64,000 nucleotides of DNA from Bisporella sp. PMI_857 (Eukaryota > Ascomycota > Leotiomycetes > Helotiales > Helotiaceae), in contig JAJSPD010000018.1 of NCBI GenBank assembly GCA_021307315.1, positions 186,001 to 250,000 on the forward strand, read 5' to 3'. The translations under genes were made by a program, and so were the position numbers. Shown one piece after another: positions 60,034 through 64,000 of this stretch; positions within the stretch are counted from its first letter, which is position 1; every line of letters starts with the position of its first letter. Under the pieces are notes generated by a model. That model saw nothing but the letters and a program-made list of their open reading frames with translations. It ran no database searches and was not told where the DNA came from.

Positions 60034-61538
60034 ATGTCGAAGCCTGTAGAAGAAGAGGCGCCTCAGGGTGATCCAGCTCCAGAGATTTTGGAAGGAAGAA
60101 TATGGGTTGACGGATGCTGGGACTTCTTCCACCATGGTTCAAATTCATCCCGTCGTTTCCTTTGTGATTGATGAAACAAGCCCGTCTAACTTAATACCCA
60201 GGACATGCTGGCGCCATGCTGCAAGCACGCCAGCTGGGGGATGAGCTTGTTGTTGGCATACATTCTGACGAGTCAATCCTCGAAAACAAGGGACCAACAG
60301 TCATGACACTGGAGGAGCGGTAATTTCCACCAGTCGCATACGGGGCATTTTACTGATGATTCGACTTCAAGAATCGCTGCTGTTGATGCCTGCCGATGGG
60401 TCACCAAATCCGTACCGTATGCGCCATATGTCACGTCCTTACCGTGGATTTCGCATTATGGCTGCAAATACGTTGTTCATGGAGATGACATTACTTCTGA
60501 TAGTAGCGGAGAGGATTGCTACCGGTTCGTGAAGGCTGCTGGCCGTTTTAAGGTTGTAAAGCGTACGCCCAGTATATCGACCACCGATCTTGTAGGCCGT
60601 ATGCTGTTATGCACCAGAACGCATTTCATCAAGTCCCTAAGCAAATTGTTATCAGGCGAAGAGGGTTCTGGTAGTGAAGCAGAACGGAGAGCAGAAGGAG
60701 CGGCTTTAACGGAGAGAATGCGGCTCTACGCTACAGATGAGAGTGGGTTGAACCCTGGTGCAAGTGTATGGTTCTGGACAGCTTCAATCGAAGCCAAAGG
60801 GGATGATACAGAAGAAGAGAAGGGAGTTTTCAGTACCTTGTGTCAAGGAACACAGCCCAAACCTGGTCAGCGAGTAGTATATGTCGATGGTGGCTTTGAT
60901 CTCTTTTCCTCAGGCCATATCGAGTTTCTTCGACAAGTTATCAAAACAGAAGAAAAGATAGGACAAGATGAAGGTTGGTACAACAAGGAAGCGGTCGAGG
61001 AAAGGGTTGGCAAAGGGTCAGACTACGGACCTGTCTTCATTGTTGCCGGAGTTCACGATGATGAAGTAATCAACCATTGGAAGGGTGTAAATTATCCCAT
61101 CATGAATATATATGAGAGAGGTCTATGTGTCCTGCAGTGCAAGGTAAGCTATCCTCCACACAGATCCACACACAACTTTCTGACTTCCACTAGTATGTGA
61201 ACTCGGTCATTTTTGGAGCTCCATTCTCCCCAACAAGAGCTTACCTTACATCCACCCCCTGGGGAATTCCTGATGCAGTTTACCACGGCCCAACAAGTTT
61301 TATGCCGCTCACATTTGACCCCTATACAGCTCCCAAATCGATGGGCATATATAAAGAGATCGGCCAGCACAGCTTCTCTAGCGTCAACGCAGGTCAGATT
61401 GTGCAGCGGATTCTGAAGAGCCGAGATATGTATGAAGAGAGACAGAGGGTCAAAGGCGTTAAAGGTATTGGGGAAGAGGCGCAAAGGATACGAGAAAAAC
61501 TTGAGGAAAAGCAACGACGGAAGGAGAGTCAGGCTTAG
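60034..61538 (+). CDS. ECT1: Ethanolamine-phosphate cytidylyltransferase
   Basis: Model: join(60034..60136,60202..60319,60372..61143,61194..61538), 445 aa. Makes CDP-ethanolamine from CTP and phosphoethanolamine, the rate-setting step of the Kennedy route to phosphatidylethanolamine. Two cytidylyltransferase domains: the first has IWVDGCWDFFHHGHAGAMLQ (HHGH, created by the first splice) and ISTTDLVGRML; the second has VVYVDGGFDLFSSGHIEFLR, where the HxGH motif reads SSGH, so that site is probably not catalytic. Domain two continues with YPIMNIYERGLCVLQCKYVN across the last intron. The charged end is helical. All phases close. Confidence 0.94.
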
Positions 61539-62619
61539 AAGTGTTATCCATCGTGCGTTTGCTCTTAGGTTGCTTTAGGCGTCTGATACACCTGGTGGTT
61601 TAAACTAGACTGTACTGAATACCACAATCAACAGTTGTTCATACCAAGAGTCAGTCATCTCCTGCTTCCACTTGCTTTAATGTACAGTATTTCATCAGAT
61701 CGGGTTGGTGCATAGCGTCTAAGATCTATCATCATCGCCAAGCTCTCAGGTTGATAAGGCCGCCTCTAAGGGACGAGTTCACCATCAGCACTGGGGGGGG
61801 CCATCTGAATTTTAAACGGGAGGTCCTCTCTCCAGACTTTTGAGACTTCTTCTTTGATCTCCTTGGCAGTTGTGGCGCGGCTTGTATCGGTTTGCCACGG
61901 GCTCTCGCTAAAAATTGGAGCGGAATGAAAAAGAACTTTGGCGTTAACGTTTATAACAGTTTTGAATGCGCCTCTAAACGTTTTTGGGAGGACTGCCGTG
62001 CCTCACTCTGTCTTTGCCACGCCCTGTGATGCAATTTAAACATGCCGACATCGGTTGTGGATTCAGCGGTGACGATGCTTCTGTTCGACGAAAGATGATT
62101 GATTCTGGTGGTTGTTGATGCAGATGAGCCGCACAATCTCCATAGAGATATGGTCTTCATACGCCCTTCACTCGCTCGTTTGGTCCTGTCCTTGGCCCCA
62201 AACACTCGGCATTAATGTCCGAACTGAAAAAGGACACTAGTAAGTATTATCTGCAAAATCCTCGAGCTAAGTTTTTCGCAAGCAAGCGCCCTGAAAAACA
62301 AGGCTCGTCGATCTGCTACTGACTTATAAAACCTGGGGTGGCTGCTGTTCGTCAGTGGACCTTTCTTCGTGTAGCGTCTCCCAATACATTGATCTCTTTA
62401 CTACCTTCTCCTTTGGTGACTCAAACATAAGAACAAAGTCAGGTTTCCCAATTGTTCTTCACTTCGTCTATTCCTCACCTCTCAACTCAAGTACCCTCAA
62501 TATACTCAATATTCCCGTAGGGGCTCCAATTCGTCTGCTTTTCACGCTGTGATAACTTCCGCTATCATCAGATTGCCACGCAACCTTTGGCTCCAGCGAT
62601 ACTCCATCATAATATCATC
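61539..62619. other. Intergenic, aminotransferase promoter
   Basis: 1.1 kb between tandem genes. No gene seen; CT-rich leader-like sequence near 62390-62510. Confidence 0.45.
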
Positions 62620-64000
62620 ATGGCCCCTTCTGCCATATCGCCCACCATAACTCCGGCAAAGGGGGTGAAGACTGCAGAGCTGACAGCCTCCGCCATCTCA
62701 CATAAGCTCAAGAAACAGAATGGCCTCCAGCCATTGGATGCGTCCAAGTTGATCTTCACACGAACCACGACTCCTATGACGGTTCCAGAGATTGGTGATT
62801 CTGTCGCCAACTCGGCATCCCAATGCACTGATCATATGATCACTGCTGTTTGGAGGAATACCAGCGGTTGGGAAGCTCCAGAATTAAGACCATATGGCAA
62901 TCTATCACTTGCCCCTACTGCCAGCGTATTACAGTGAGTCCATGGGCCGAGGCCAAGATTCCTTTTTTTCGGTCCGTTTCAGCTGATCATCCCGCAGTTA
63001 TGCCACCGAGTGCTTCGAGGGTATGAAGATGTATCGTGGGTACGATGGCAAATTGAGGCTCTTTAGACCAGATGCGAACTGTAAACGCATGGTTAGTGGC
63101 CACGCCTAATGCTTGTCTTTTCCCAGCTTACCTTAACAGCTTGTCTCCGCAACCCGTATCGCACTGCCAGCTTTCGATCCGGAAGAGCTCGAAAAGCTCA
63201 TATTTGCCCTCCTCGCAGTCGATGGAAAGAAGTGGCTCCCCAAGAAGGGTACTTTCTTGTACCTTCGACCCACCATGATTGGCTCTGGCGCAGGGTTAGG
63301 TGTTGGTATGTCTTCCTTGTTGATCATTTAATTGGGGTGCCTTTGAGGATTACTGACCATATTTTATTAGCAACACCGAGGGAAGCAACGCTCTTCGTTG
63401 TCGCTACCTTCATGCCATCTCTTGAGCAAAAAGGAGGAATGAAAGTACTTGCCTCTCAAAATGGGGTAAGAGCATGGCCTGGCGGCTTCGGGTATGCGAA
63501 GGTCGGCGCAAACTATGGTATGTCGTTATCACAGACCCTGACGGTACATTCTGTACAGTCCTGAAGTCAGTTGGCTTGGTGAACGGATGCTAATACTCAC
63601 ATATAGGTCCAAGTCTTATGGCTACCGGAGAAGCACGAGTATGTAAAACCCTGTCTCTTTCAACCCACCTTTGATAAATATCTGATATCACTTGCTAACA
63701 AGGCGCTGACAGGCGCGAGGATATGACCAAGTACTATGGTTACTGAACGGCAAAGTTACTGAAGCGGGTGCGAGTAACTTCTTCATTGTTTGGAAGAGCA
63801 AGGAAGGCAAGACCGAGCTTGTTACTGCCCCACTTGGACACAAAATCATCCTTGACGGAGTGACCAGAAGGAGTATCCTACAACTCGCCCGAGAACGTTT
63901 ATCTAGTTCTCAGGGAGAACTAGACGCCGTTGAGGTTATTGAGCGTGACTTTACCATGGATGACATCGCCGACGCCGTGAAAGAGCACCGAGTTATCGAG
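62620..64000 (+). CDS. Branched-chain amino acid aminotransferase (partial, runs off the right edge)
   Basis: Model: join(62620..62933,62998..63091,63140..63305,63371..63517,63607..63638,63713..>64000), 347 codons seen. PLP enzyme that interconverts Leu, Ile and Val with their keto acids. Signatures: [20 protein letters not shown] (join 1), [56 protein letters not shown] and [19 protein letters not shown] with the PLP Lys (in AKVGANYG); then [10 protein letters not shown]. One exon is only 32 nt. There is no strong presequence, so the cytosolic form is a little more likely than the mitochondrial one. Start at MAPSAISP; no ATG upstream in frame. Confidence 0.93.

Noticed and set aside
1..64000. 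tRNA, rRNA, CRISPR, transposon or secondary-metabolite cluster
   Set aside because: No B-box-like tRNA core, spacer-repeat array, transposase/reverse transcriptase, or NRPS/PKS signatures seen; a covariance-model scan was not possible.

Overview
The window is nuclear DNA from a filamentous ascomycete (Pezizomycotina). The genes are compact, most have 1 to 8 short introns of about 50-80 nt with GT-AG ends and CTAAC-like branch sites, and the gene set is typical of mould fungi: GPI-anchored GH17 and GH76 wall enzymes, a HET-domain relic, Kex1, Erg4, Ccz1 and Ice2. A Leotiomycete-like relative is possible, but I cannot fix the order from sequence alone. I found no operons, CRISPR arrays, tRNA or rRNA genes. 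All exon joins were worked out by eye and checked for reading-frame closure. Some start sites remain choices.

Layout. 1-3.6 kb: two cell-wall genes on the minus strand, a GH76 Dfg5/Dcw1-type enzyme cut by the window edge and a GPI-anchored GH17 glucanase. 3.6-6.5 kb: gene-poor. 6.5-13.2 kb: a mitochondrial PP2C phosphatase, a small ABM-fold protein with a GC-AG intron, a secreted GH43 plus CBM35 enzyme resembling exo-1,3-galactanase, and a GNAT acetyltransferase. 13.9-17.2 kb: SPT16. 17.8-20 kb: a frameshifted HET-domain pseudogene. 20.4-28.8 kb: a UBP3/USP10-type deubiquitinase and a MAG2/RNF10-type RING ligase head to head, then ERG4. 30-38.2 kb: CCZ1, a 63-codon ORF, mitochondrial FMT1, DRE2 and an STF2-like gene whose start codon is made by splicing. 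38.9-42.8 kb: an intron-dense SDR and an intronless AIF-like flavoprotein. 43.7-52.1 kb: a SAP-domain mitochondrial protein, ICE2, MYG1, endosulfine (IGO1) and SFM1. 53.2-64 kb: KEX1 with an apparent frameshift, RAE1, a conserved-looking unknown, ECT1 and the 5' part of a branched-chain aminotransferase.

How the genes relate. Most are housekeeping genes of unrelated pathways, many arranged as divergent pairs with 0.6-1.1 kb between starts. The most suggestive grouping is UBP3 and MAG2 head to head: their animal relatives USP10 and RNF10 are an opposing deubiquitinase and ligase acting on 40S proteins including uS3. SFM1, the uS3 arginine methyltransferase, lies in the same window. The other notable signals are unusual gene structures: two GC-AG introns, a split start codon, a 12-nt last exon, an 18-nt micro-exon, an in-frame stop formed at a GH17 splice join, and the KEX1 frameshift. 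I see no clear undescribed multi-gene system.
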